Source: Amylolactobacillus amylophilus DSM 20533 = JCM 1125 (GTDB taxonomy: Bacteria > Bacillota > Bacilli > Lactobacillales > Lactobacillaceae). Taken from it: DNA of 64,000 nt. Below, one piece after another: positions 56,354 to 64,000 of this stretch. Under the pieces are notes generated by a model. It saw only the letters and a program-made list of their open reading frames with translations, was not told the origin of the DNA and did no database searches. Positions within the stretch are counted from its first letter, which is position 1; each line of letters begins with the position of its first letter. Location: positions 806,001 to 870,000 of the forward strand of contig NZ_CP018888.1 of NCBI RefSeq assembly GCF_001936335.1. The letters are read 5' to 3'. Position numbers and translations under genes: made by a program.

Positions 56354-57623
56354 AACAGCGGTGACATATCATGCGGGGGTCGACACCATCGGCGGGACCG
56401 TCGTCGAGATTAGTTATCAGGCGAGTCATATCTTCTTTGACTTTGGGACTGAGTATAATCCAGATGTCGTGAAACCAGACGAGAAACTGCAGACCCTGAT
56501 TGATTTCCGCGAGGTACCCGAGTTAAACAACGTCTATGATTCACGGCTTGATTATGAGTATCGGGGACCGGAGACTGCGACCTATGAGCAGACTGCGGTC
56601 TTTTTGTCGCATGTGCACTTGGATCACACGAAGATGATCAACTTCCTAGATCCGGAGATTCCGTTGTACGCCACGAAGGCGACGAATAAGATTCTGCGTT
56701 TACTGAACGCAAACGGAGACTTTCTCATTAAGACACCCGTAGAGCGGCAGAATTTCACGCGGGCAATCAAGGAGGTCAACCCAAATGAAACGGTGAACGT
56801 GGGTCAGATCAAAGTTACTTTTATTCCGGTTGATCATGACGCTTATGGCGCATGTGGACTGCTGATTGAGACGCCGACGGCCAGGATTGCCTACACTGGT
56901 GACCTGCGGCTACACGGCACTGATCCTGAGCTGACGATGAACTTCTGCTTGGCAGCACAACAGCCGGATCTGTTAATCATGGAGGGGGTCTCTGTGAGTT
57001 TCGATACACCACAAGATGAGAGTTCCGACTTCGTAGCTTCAGAAATGGCAGTTGTCGAACGGATTAATTCGGTTTTGGCGGCGAATCCTGACCGACCGGC
57101 GGTCTTCAATTGCTATCCCGGCAACATTCAACGATTGATTAATATCTGCGCTAATGTTCATAAAAAGGTGGTTGTACGCGCTGACGTTGCGGAACTTATT
57201 CGTCAAGTTACTGGAAAAGACGAACATTATTACTATCTACCTAACCAAAAATCCATAAAAAGTCTTGACCCTCATCTGGAAGTTTCCTATAATCGTTTAT
57301 GGGAAGAACGGCTTTCCTACTTTTGGCAAGTTGAGCAAGATATGCCGGAATTTCCGGAGAATGCTGTGTATTTCCATAGTGATGCTGAACCGTTTGACTT
57401 CGCGCCTAATTTCAAAACGTTCATGGAGAGGCTAGAGAGGCAACACGTTCAATTTGTACCTGTAATGTGTTCTGGCCATGCTGTGCCGGCCGATTTAGAT
57501 AAGATTGTGGCTGCAATCAAACCGCGGCTCCTCACACCTATCCATTCGTGGCATCCGGAGAGACTGCACAATCCCTTTGGGAAACGACAGCTTGTTCAAC
57601 GGGGAGAAACTGTTTATTTGTAA
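56337..57623 (+). CDS. Beta-CASP-like metallo-beta-lactamase-fold hydrolase
   Basis: 428 residues, cytoplasmic. The metal motif HVHLDH (about 92-97) matches HxHxDH, with YTGDLRLHG as the distal Asp motif. The C-terminal part (MCSGHAVPADLDKIVAAIKP, LLTPIHSWHPER) resembles RNase J / beta-CASP nucleases and hydrolases. Genuine RNase J is longer and not operonic with sugar transporters, so this is a different member acting perhaps on a phosphodiester such as a glycerophosphodiester, or on RNA. Start ATG 56337 lies inside the permease gene and has GAGGTG upstream. The binding-protein gene follows 12 bases later. Confidence 0.8.
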   Translation: MALKDKTAVTYHAGVDTIGGTVVEISYQASHIFFDFGTEYNPDVVKPDEKLQTLIDFREVPELNNVYDSRLDYEYRGPETATYEQTAVFLSHVHLDHTKMINFLDPEIPLYATKATNKILRLLNANGDFLIKTPVERQNFTRAIKEVNPNETVNVGQIKVTFIPVDHDAYGACGLLIETPTARIAYTGDLRLHGTDPELTMNFCLAAQQPDLLIMEGVSVSFDTPQDESSDFVASEMAVVERINSVLAANPDRPAVFNCYPGNIQRLINICANVHKKVVVRADVAELIRQVTGKDEHYYYLPNQKSIKSLDPHLEVSYNRLWEERLSYFWQVEQDMPEFPENAVYFHSDAEPFDFAPNFKTFMERLERQHVQFVPVMCSGHAVPADLDKIVAAIKPRLLTPIHSWHPERLHNPFGKRQLVQRGETVYL

Positions 57624-57635
57624 AGGAGAAGGATC

Positions 57636-58943
57636 TTGAAACTAAAGAAATTCGCTAGCATGGTTCTAGCAACAGCTTCAATTTTAGTTTTAACAGCTTG
57701 TGGTAATCAGGGGTCTACAGGAAATAGCACAGGGAGTAAGGATACAGTTGTTACGAGTGTCAAAAAAGGCACTACAGTAAAATTTTGGCACGCAATGAAT
57801 GGTGTCCAAGAAGAAGCTCTGACGAAGATTGCCAGTGATTTTGAGAAGGAAAATCCAAACATTAAGATTAAGCTGCAGAATCAGTCTTCGTACCCTGACT
57901 TACAACAGAAAATTCAGGCAACATTTACTGATAAGAATAATCTGCCAACCATTTCTCAAGCCTATCCAGGTTGGTTATATGATGCAGCGGAAAGCGGTCT
58001 GCTAGTAGATTTGAAACCGTACATGACGAACAAGAAGATCGGCTGGGGCAAGCAAGAGAAGGTTATGCCTGCTCTGCTTGAAGGCGCCGAGATTAAAGGC
58101 AAGCAGTACGGTATTCCATTTAACAAATCAACAGAAGTTTTAGTCTACAACAAAGATTTATTTGATAAATATGGTGTGAAGAAAGTCCCAACAACCATGG
58201 CAGAATATGCTGCTACGGCGAAGAAGATTTGGGAAGAATCAAACCATACAGTTGTCGGTGGCGGATTCGACTCACTCAACAACTTCTACGTAATCGGCAT
58301 GAAGAATAAGGGTGTTGATTTCAATAAGAACATTGACATCACAACTAAGAAGTCGAAACAATTAGTGAAGTACTATGCTGATGGTATTAAGGATGGTTAT
58401 TTCAGAATTGCCGGGTCAGACAAATATCTTTCAACACCATTTGCCAGCGAGAAGGTAGCGATGTTTATTGGTTCGATGGCTGGTGAAGGTTTTGTCACTA
58501 AAGATGCGCAGGCTGGCGGTTACGAATACGGTGTTGCACCAAGACCTGAGAAGACAAATATCCAACAAGGTACGGATATTTACATGTTTAACAAAGGAAA
58601 TAGTACTAAGAATAAGAATGAACAAACTGGCGCATACTTGTTCATGAAATATCTTGCTTCAAAGGATGTCCAACTGTACTGGGCAGAGAAGACCGGATAC
58701 ATGCCTGTATTGAAGTCTGTAATTAACTCAGATGAATACAAGAACCTGTCAGCAATTAAGACGCCTGCAATTCTGGCTGAAGCAACTAAGGACTTGTTCC
58801 CAATTCCAGCAACGAAGAATCAAGATCCCGCATACAGTGAAGTTAGAACTATCTTGGAGAAGATTCTCACGAATCCTAAGCAGGATATCGGCAAGGCGTT
58901 AAAAGAAGGCCAAACTTCATTAGAGGACGTCTGGAATCAATAA
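57636..58943 (+). CDS. ugpB: Sugar/glycerol-phosphate ABC substrate-binding lipoprotein
   Basis: 435 residues, exported and lipid-anchored: lipobox LTACGN with Cys near residue 22. The mature domain is extracellular solute-binding family 1: TTVKFWHAMNGVQEEALTKI, DLQQKIQATFTDKNNLPTIS, IPFNKSTEVLVYNKDLFDKY and WAEKTGYMPV, the last two strongly UgpB-like. TTG start with AAAGGAGAAGG upstream. The binding protein is last in the operon, unlike malE. Glycerol-3-phosphate or a glycerophosphodiester is a family-based guess. Confidence 0.88.
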   Translation: MKLKKFASMVLATASILVLTACGNQGSTGNSTGSKDTVVTSVKKGTTVKFWHAMNGVQEEALTKIASDFEKENPNIKIKLQNQSSYPDLQQKIQATFTDKNNLPTISQAYPGWLYDAAESGLLVDLKPYMTNKKIGWGKQEKVMPALLEGAEIKGKQYGIPFNKSTEVLVYNKDLFDKYGVKKVPTTMAEYAATAKKIWEESNHTVVGGGFDSLNNFYVIGMKNKGVDFNKNIDITTKKSKQLVKYYADGIKDGYFRIAGSDKYLSTPFASEKVAMFIGSMAGEGFVTKDAQAGGYEYGVAPRPEKTNIQQGTDIYMFNKGNSTKNKNEQTGAYLFMKYLASKDVQLYWAEKTGYMPVLKSVINSDEYKNLSAIKTPAILAEATKDLFPIPATKNQDPAYSEVRTILEKILTNPKQDIGKALKEGQTSLEDVWNQ

Positions 58944-58973
58944 TTAATAATAATACCCCCGACTAAATCAATG

Positions 58974-59014
58974 AAATAGGGTCACTATCTTGTGTAAGGA
59001 TAGTGACCCTATTT
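58974..59014. terminator. Terminator after the Ugp-like operon
   Basis: AATAGGGTCACTATC / GATAGTGACCCTATT, a 15-bp perfect stem with a 9-base loop. The trailing T-tract is short. Confidence 0.75.
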
Positions 59015-59027
59015 GTGTGTTGACAGG

Positions 59028-59262
59028 CGCCTTTTTGCACAACTCATAACTGTGTTCCAAAAGGCAACTTCCTGCGTCTTACTTGCCACTTACAGCGTTG
59101 CACGCTTTAGTGCCATCGTAAGTACTCAGAAGCTAACCGCCTTTTTGCACAACTCATAACTGTGCTCCGGTAAACAACTCTCTGCGTCTAGCTAACCATC
59201 CTTGCCTCACGGTGTGAGACTTCAGCAGGTTTCGCTAGTACTCAAGAGTTACCCGTTTACCG
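59028..59262. repeat. Two tandem covarying structured repeats
   Basis: CGCCTTTTTGCACAACTCAT...GTGnTCC occurs at 59028-59058 and 59138-59168 with one mismatch. Each is followed by a unit with conserved CAACTnnCTGCGTCT and AGTACTCA blocks. Unit 1 closes AAAAGGC (59059-59065) with GCCTTTT (59139-59145); unit 2 closes CGGTAAAC (59168-59175) with GTTTACCG (59255-59262). Inner helices are TACTT/AAGTA and AGCGT/ACGCT in unit 1, CTAGC/GCTAG and CTCAC/GTGAG in unit 2. The sequences differ but pairing is kept, which points to RNA structure. No known family recognised. Confidence 0.65.
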
Positions 59263-59273
59263 TCACAACTTAG

Positions 59274-60878
59274 CTATTCCATTATTATCTTCGCCTCAAT
59301 TTGATTACCCGTCAGAATCCGGGCAGCCGTATAGTTTACGAGTCCCGGGCGAAATGTCAGGTAGATTGGCTTATCCGTGGGAATTTCTGTAATGCGGTCC
59401 CTTAGCTCGCTTAGTGGAATATTTAACGTCGGCTTAATACTTCCTGACGGCGCCTTGCCTGCCTCCCGTACATCGAGGAAGAATGCCGCCTCCTCTGGAA
59501 TTTCGGCGATTTTAACCGTAGCAACGGTACTTTTCAATTGATTGATGGCCACGTAGCCGGCAGTATTGAGGGGATCACGCGTCGTTGAGTATGGAGGGGA
59601 GTATGGTAACTCCAGCGCCGGCAAATCATAGACCGTCAAGTGTCCATAAATGGCCGTTGAGAGCTCGCCCATTCGTTTATCAATGCCTTTCTCGCCATAT
59701 GCTTGTCCGCCGAGTATCTTGCCCGTATCGGCATCGAAAATCAGTTTGAGGTTGACACGAGTTGCCCCGGGGTAGAAGTTGGCATAATCAAATGGCGTGA
59801 TAAAGATGGTTTTGTAATTCTTAATCCCTACTTCTTGGAGCATCGTCTCTGTGTAGCCGACGAAACTAACAGTCTGGTCGAAGATTTTCCCTACACTCGT
59901 ACCGACGATTCCGTCGTACTGGTAAGGTTGTCCGGCGAAGATGTCGGCGAGTAGGTGACCCTGGCGGTTGGCGGGACCTGAGAGGACGCTGTTCTGCGGC
60001 AAACCGGTGATATAGCTCTTCGTTTCCACAATATCTCCGATGGCGTAGATGTCTGGGATGTTTGTGGCCAAGTGTTGATCAACCGGAATAAAGCCGCGCT
60101 CATTGATCGTCAGCCCAGATTCCTTCAAGAAGTCTGTATTTGGTGTCACACCGGCCGCAACAATAATCATATCTTGTGTGAGTTCCTTGCCTTGGTTCGT
60201 GACGATGGTGTGCCCGTTGTTTATTACTTCTTGGACCACATGATTGAGATAGACGTGGGTGCCGTTTCGCTCCAGCTCCTCAAGTAAGAGTTTGGTGATT
60301 TCTTCATCATAGGGGTAGCCGACGTGGTCCAATTTCTCGACGATGTTGACCGTGATTCCTTGTAAGTACAGATTCTCCGTAATCTCAAGGCTGGCGATTC
60401 CAGCACCAATTAAGGTGACTGTTTTGACGTCATGGCTCGTGATGTAGGCCTTGATTTGGTCTGCTTCTTCAACCTCACGTAACTTGAAGACGTTTGACGC
60501 CTTCTTCAGGCCAGCTATTTGTGGCAGCGTCGGGCTTGCTCCGGTAGCGAGAATCAACTTGTCGTATTGCTCAGGATATTCCTGTCCCGTTGCTTGGTCC
60601 ATAATTATGACGGTTTGCTCCGTTGGTTGAACACCAACTGCAGTCTGGTTAACCCGCACATCGATGTTGTTCTTCTCTTTCAACACCTCCGGGGTGCGCT
60701 CGATGATTGCCGCCCGGTTCTGCACCACATCGCCGATGTAGTATGGTAGAGCACAGCTGGCATAGGAGATGTTTGCTCCCCGATTAATGACCAGAATTTC
60801 CGCGTGTTCGTCAATCCGACGCATCCTAGTAGCGAAGGATGCACCACCTGCGTTGCCACCGATTACCAAATACTTCAT
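59274..60878 (-). CDS. CoA-disulfide reductase / NADH oxidase-like flavoprotein with rhodanese-like tail
   Basis: FAD-dependent pyridine-nucleotide-disulfide oxidoreductase of 534 residues. Seen: FAD fold VIGGNAGGASFATRMRR at the N-terminus, the single redox Cys in ISYASCALPYYIGDVV (about residue 43), NAD-binding VTLIGAGIASLEITENL, and DIYAIGDIVE near 285. Residues about 450-534 look like a rhodanese domain (AFFLDVREAG), but the loop that should hold the active Cys reads YLTFRPGLVNY, so the tail is probably catalytically dead. AGGAGG precedes ATG. It may reduce CoA disulfide, polysulfide or oxygen. Confidence 0.85.
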   Translation of the reverse strand: MKYLVIGGNAGGASFATRMRRIDEHAEILVINRGANISYASCALPYYIGDVVQNRAAIIERTPEVLKEKNNIDVRVNQTAVGVQPTEQTVIIMDQATGQEYPEQYDKLILATGASPTLPQIAGLKKASNVFKLREVEEADQIKAYITSHDVKTVTLIGAGIASLEITENLYLQGITVNIVEKLDHVGYPYDEEITKLLLEELERNGTHVYLNHVVQEVINNGHTIVTNQGKELTQDMIIVAAGVTPNTDFLKESGLTINERGFIPVDQHLATNIPDIYAIGDIVETKSYITGLPQNSVLSGPANRQGHLLADIFAGQPYQYDGIVGTSVGKIFDQTVSFVGYTETMLQEVGIKNYKTIFITPFDYANFYPGATRVNLKLIFDADTGKILGGQAYGEKGIDKRMGELSTAIYGHLTVYDLPALELPYSPPYSTTRDPLNTAGYVAINQLKSTVATVKIAEIPEEAAFFLDVREAGKAPSGSIKPTLNIPLSELRDRITEIPTDKPIYLTFRPGLVNYTAARILTGNQIEAKIIME

Positions 60879-61116
60879 TGGCTACCTCCTCAGAAAGTCC
60901 GTTGCTTATTACCACAATCATATGCTATCGCTTACATTTTTTCGAGAATATTGTCTTATCTTATTCGGTCGTTTTTCATATATTTTCTTCACAGTTTTGT
61001 TACAAATAGTTTGGATATTTGCATAAAATTAATTCATTTTTTTATACTTAAATAGTGAGTATAAGAAATTAGCAAATATATGCATAACAAGGGAAAATGG
61101 ATGGGAGTATGAATTA
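60879..61116. other. Divergent promoter region, no gene
   Basis: About 240 AT-rich bases between the flavoprotein (minus) and the arylsulfotransferase-like gene (plus). TA-rich -10-like boxes such as TATACT near 61040 are present, but I cannot fix a promoter. Confidence 0.4.
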
Positions 61117-62832
61117 ATGAAGCAGAAACGAATCAAGTGGCTGGTAATTGCCGTAGCCATCGTTCTAGTTGTAGTTGGAGCGGTAATCACGGCCAAAGTT
61201 TGGCGCTCGAAGGCGGATGCGCCAACGAAAGTGACGCAGACTAGTTCGAAAAAAACGCAGCAGTTCTTCCTTCCTGCCACCAGTAATGGCGATGTTCAGA
61301 CATTGGTCTACGATCATACCAAGATCAAGAAGGTGAACGATATTTACAAGCAGTCGACGCAGGAATCGATTAGTGAGCAGCTGGCGACCAAGAAGCAGGC
61401 AAAAGACTACAGCTTAACCAGTCCGTTACTGTTGTCCAACCCGTTTTTGACCAACACCACGAGTGTTTATACCTACTTCAAGTCTGATGCTGCCGTGACT
61501 AAGTTGGCATATACAGTGAAGGCGGCAGGCGTAGCTGACTTCACCGCAACTGCGAAGAACAATATTACGGTTACCGGGGAGTACGAATACCTCCTGGTCG
61601 GCTTGATTGCAGGGAAGAAAAATACGGTGACGATGACGGCAACACTTGCCGACGGTACGCAGCAGGAACACACTTTTACATTTACCCCAACGAAGCTTAC
61701 GAGCGGTATGGCGAACCAAGTAGACGTGAAGGACGGCACCAGCAAGGAAGAATTATCTGATGGCTTATATGCGTTAATCGGCAATCGTAGTACCGGGACT
61801 GTCCAGATTACGATGGTGGACAACGATGGAAATGTCAGAAATGAGATTCCAACCGTGAGCTATAACCAGATGCGGCTAGTCTTTGATGATGCAGGATACA
61901 TGTACTTCTCAATCAGCGCTGCCCGGATTGTGAAGATGAACAGACTTGGTGAGGTCGTGGCAACATACAATACATATGATGCTGACTACGAGCTCCACCA
62001 CGATTTTCTACTCGATAGTAATGGCAATATTATCGCTTTAGCAACCAGTTTGACTGCTAAGAAAGAGGATAAGTACGTTGAGGACAGGATCATCAAGATT
62101 TCTACGGCTACTGGTCAGGTGAGCGAGCTGGTTAACTTTAAGGACCTGTTACCGGATTTATACCAGAAGGCAACGGGGCTCGATCAGTCGACCAACAATA
62201 AGGGCTACCACGATGTAATTCACGCCAATGCCCTCCAATTGATTGACGACAACACAGTTCTCATTAGTTCACGCGAGACCTCGTCGATTCTGAAAATCAG
62301 TGCGTTAAACGATAAGCCAAAAATAGAATATGCGATTTCGGATGAATCCGTCTGGGATGATGTTGAGCTGGGTGCCGACGTATTGACCAAGGATGGCGAT
62401 TTCACGGCGCAAGCTGGACAGCACTCCATCACGTATGTGCCAACGGACGAGGAAGGTGTGTATGAGGTTTACATGTTCAATAACAACTCTGGTTTGATGG
62501 ACTCACGGAGCGACTTCGAGTTTAAGAACTACGACGGCATTGGCGGCTTAAGCGCCACATCGATGGACAATTCCTATTATTATCGCTATCGCGTGGACGA
62601 GAACAAGGGCACATTCACTTTGATCGACCAAATTGCGGTGCCATATTCAACATTTATCAGTAGTGTACAGACTATCGGTGAACATGTGCTAATTGATTCT
62701 GGTCAGAAGTCCCTCTTCACCGAGTACGATGCTGCTGGCAAGGCAATCAGGACGTTCACGGTCAAAGGAAAAACTAAGTTCATCTACCGTGTCTATAAGT
62801 ACTATTTCAACGATTTCTACTTCGTCAATTAA
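61117..62832 (+). CDS. Aryl-sulfate sulfotransferase (ASST)-like membrane-anchored protein
   Basis: 571 residues. A basic N-terminus and one membrane anchor (about residues 7-27) place the rest outside. An Ig-like beta domain (about 90-190) is followed by a beta-propeller with ASST hallmarks: YELHHDFLLDSNGNIIALA, YHDVIHANALQLIDDNTVLI, SSRETSSILKI and AGQHSITYVP. The spaced histidines match catalytic and substrate His of ASST, which moves sulfate between phenols without PAPS. The C-terminus YYFNDFYFVN is also typical of lactobacillar members. GGGAG upstream of ATG. Physiological acceptor unknown. Confidence 0.82.
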   Translation: MKQKRIKWLVIAVAIVLVVVGAVITAKVWRSKADAPTKVTQTSSKKTQQFFLPATSNGDVQTLVYDHTKIKKVNDIYKQSTQESISEQLATKKQAKDYSLTSPLLLSNPFLTNTTSVYTYFKSDAAVTKLAYTVKAAGVADFTATAKNNITVTGEYEYLLVGLIAGKKNTVTMTATLADGTQQEHTFTFTPTKLTSGMANQVDVKDGTSKEELSDGLYALIGNRSTGTVQITMVDNDGNVRNEIPTVSYNQMRLVFDDAGYMYFSISAARIVKMNRLGEVVATYNTYDADYELHHDFLLDSNGNIIALATSLTAKKEDKYVEDRIIKISTATGQVSELVNFKDLLPDLYQKATGLDQSTNNKGYHDVIHANALQLIDDNTVLISSRETSSILKISALNDKPKIEYAISDESVWDDVELGADVLTKDGDFTAQAGQHSITYVPTDEEGVYEVYMFNNNSGLMDSRSDFEFKNYDGIGGLSATSMDNSYYYRYRVDENKGTFTLIDQIAVPYSTFISSVQTIGEHVLIDSGQKSLFTEYDAAGKAIRTFTVKGKTKFIYRVYKYYFNDFYFVN

Positions 62833-62866
62833 GCGTCCTAGATATTCGATATTTTCCTAAGTTAAC

Positions 62867-62897
62867 AAAAGAACCGGCACATGGCCGGTTCTTTTTT
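62867..62897. terminator. Bidirectional terminator
   Basis: AAAAGAACCGGC / GCCGGTTCTTTT, a 12-bp perfect stem with a 5-base loop, between convergent genes. Confidence 0.9.
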
Positions 62898-62940
62898 CTG
62901 GAATAGATTCTATTAAGCGATGCTAATTAATTTGTTCTTT

Positions 62941-63588
62941 TTACTCGCCAAATTTCTCCGGCCAAGTTGTGGGATTCTCGTGCCAGTACTTCAGTGTCAG
63001 ATTAAAATCTTCATCTACTAACCTGAAGAGGACGGCCTCCTCGATTAGGTGAGTATAGTCGGTTAATGTAAATAATTTAAGTTGAAGGCGTTCGAGTTGA
63101 CGCACCACATCAGGTAATTGGTAGCTGAAGATTGCGGCAATGCCTAGCACTGTCGCACCAGTCTCGCGCACCGCGGCAGCTGCATTAGTTGAACCAGCGC
63201 CACTCGCAATCAAATCGTCAATCAGGACAACCTTATCTTCGGCAGTCAATTTACCCTCTAGTTCGCGAATTAACCCATGATGATTTAGATCCGCATGGAC
63301 GTATATAAACGGCAGCTCCAGCCGGTCACTGACTAGTGCAGCGTAGGCAATGCCTGCCGTTGGCACGCCACAAATCACCGTCGCCTCTGGAAATTGTTCT
63401 CTGACAAGTTGGGCCAGATTCTTCGTGATGCGCTCTCTAATTCTCGGGTAGGCCATAGTTAAGCGATTATCCGTATAAATTGGCGCTGTGATCTCCTCAT
63501 TCCAAACAAATGGTGGGTTAGTGCTCAGCTGAACCGCACGAATATTCAACAAATCTTTGACTGTATCTGAAGCAACTTTATCATTCAT
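62941..63588 (-). CDS. pyrE: Orotate phosphoribosyltransferase
   Basis: Makes orotidine-5'-phosphate from orotate and PRPP in pyrimidine synthesis. 215 residues. PRPP-binding motif VVLIDDLIASGAGSTNAA (about 120-137) and the N-terminal FVWNEEITAPIYTDNRLTMA stretch identify it; VICGVPTAGIAYAALVSDRL is the flexible substrate region. GGGAG precedes the ATG. It stands apart from other pyr genes here, and no PyrR attenuator is visible upstream. Confidence 0.9.
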   Translation of the reverse strand: MNDKVASDTVKDLLNIRAVQLSTNPPFVWNEEITAPIYTDNRLTMAYPRIRERITKNLAQLVREQFPEATVICGVPTAGIAYAALVSDRLELPFIYVHADLNHHGLIRELEGKLTAEDKVVLIDDLIASGAGSTNAAAAVRETGATVLGIAAIFSYQLPDVVRQLERLQLKLFTLTDYTHLIEEAVLFRLVDEDFNLTLKYWHENPTTWPEKFGE

Positions 63589-63627
63589 TTCAACTTACTC
63601 CCTTTTTGCGATATTTACTTAAGCTTA

Positions 63628-63644
63628 ATCGAAGCGCTTACATG
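63628..63644. promoter_or_regulatory. Possible cre (CcpA) site upstream of pyrE
   Basis: ATCGAAGCGCTTACATG matches the catabolite-responsive element pattern at all but two positions. It lies 40 bases upstream of pyrE, in the divergent region shared with the gene at 63737. Confidence 0.35.
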
Positions 63645-63703
63645 TGTCAATTGTATCCTGTTTTTCTGGTAAAAGGAGCGAAATAAATGTAGAATCGAGT
63701 TAA

Positions 63704-63720
63704 TTGAAAGCGGTTATATT
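63704..63720. promoter_or_regulatory. Possible cre (CcpA) site upstream of the 3'-cut gene
   Basis: TTGAAAGCGGTTATATT matches the cre consensus except at one position, 17 bases before the coiled-coil gene. Confidence 0.4.
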
Positions 63721-63736
63721 TTAAAGGGGGAACAAT

Positions 63737-64000
63737 ATGAGTAAAAATTCTTTGGACTTGAGCATTCATCCACATGGGGATCGATCTGCCGAGGAGATCG
63801 CGCAACTGGTTGACAAACACATGGAGGCACGGCAACAAAGATTTGAGCATTTCAAAGATGCAAACGAGATGTTTCACCGGCACCTCTTAGAGACGACAGA
63901 TAAATTGAATGAATACGGTCATTCATTGGCACAAGAATGTCGTACTACTGTAGACCAATTACAGGGTAATTGCATGGAGTTTACCGATAAGGTGCAGGAC
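63737..64000 (+). CDS. Hypothetical coiled-coil protein, cut by the window end
   Basis: The frame is open from ATG 63737, with AAAGGGGG 8 bases upstream, to the last base: 88 codons with no stop. It reads MSKNSLDLSIHPHGDRSAEE, IAQLVDKHMEARQQRFEHFK, DANEMFHRHLLETTDKLNEY and so on. Charged, helical, heptad-like, with no signal or membrane segment. No family recognised; the C-terminus is outside the window. Confidence 0.65.
   Translation, partial: MSKNSLDLSIHPHGDRSAEEIAQLVDKHMEARQQRFEHFKDANEMFHRHLLETTDKLNEYGHSLAQECRTTVDQLQGNCMEFTDKVQD

Noticed and set aside
59028-59168. Short CRISPR from the 31-base repeat pair
   Set aside because: Only two copies, and the intervening sequence is itself conserved and self-complementary between units; it is a tandem structured repeat.
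63647-63883. 78-codon minus-strand frame near the window end
   Set aside because: Antisense to the plus-strand coiled-coil gene, which has a good ribosome site and remains open to the edge.

Overview
The window looks like a low-GC Gram-positive chromosome from the family Lactobacillaceae. Supporting signs are AGGAGG-type ribosome sites with frequent TTG/GTG starts, a Firmicutes-type 16S sequence, a methionine T-box, a maltodextrin/maltose-phosphorylase cluster, LmrCD-like exporters and an aryl-sulfate sulfotransferase-like protein. I cannot name genus or species from the sequence alone.

Layout. 0.2-4.4 kb: BcrA-type ABC pair, MerR/TipAS regulator with its operator inside the promoter spacer, and a membrane-anchored protein operon. 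4.4-7.5 kb (minus): two tandem M20 peptidases and a polysaccharide deacetylase. 7.6-10.7 kb: methionine T-box and metQ-metN-metP. 10.7-24.9 kb: a complete maltodextrin system. The minus-strand arm holds neopullulanase/maltogenic amylase, two GH13_31 glucosidases, maltose phosphorylase, a LacI regulator and beta-phosphoglucomutase. The plus-strand arm holds malE-F-G-K. LacI-type operators lie in the divergent promoter region. Imported maltodextrins are trimmed, maltose is phosphorolysed, and beta-glucose-1-phosphate is isomerised to glucose-6-phosphate.

25-43 kb is an accessory stretch full of decay and small modules: a frameshifted mazEF remnant, an LmrCD-like exporter, a secreted DUF2712-like peptide with its own three-membrane-protein/ATPase locus, an XRE regulator with repeated APFL helices, a broken response regulator, relE/relB remnants, a PNPOx-like protein, MFS exporter, tyrosine phosphatase, an acidic Met-rich protein, OppA, an orphan HicB, a protein with two DinJ/RelB-like segments, and a scrambled non-coding stretch. 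43-46.4 kb: a repeat-tailed membrane protein, an SDR dehydrogenase and a ClC-family protein.

46.5-52 kb is an rRNA operon (three tandem promoters, 16S-23S-5S, tRNA-Asn) with no tRNA in the 16S-23S spacer. It is followed by a 5'-truncated PTS IIC gene and another gene tail. 53.6-58.9 kb: a Ugp-like sugar/glycerol-phosphate ABC operon that includes a beta-CASP-like metallo-hydrolase. 59.0-59.26 kb holds two tandem repeats whose helices covary, a candidate structured RNA. Then come a CoA-disulfide-reductase-like flavoprotein, an arylsulfotransferase-like protein, pyrE, and the start of a coiled-coil protein cut by the window end.

Best candidates for something undescribed are the DUF2712-like secreted peptide/ABC locus (29.3-34.0 kb) and the covarying repeat pair (59.03-59.26 kb). 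All identifications are from reading the sequence; no database search was run.
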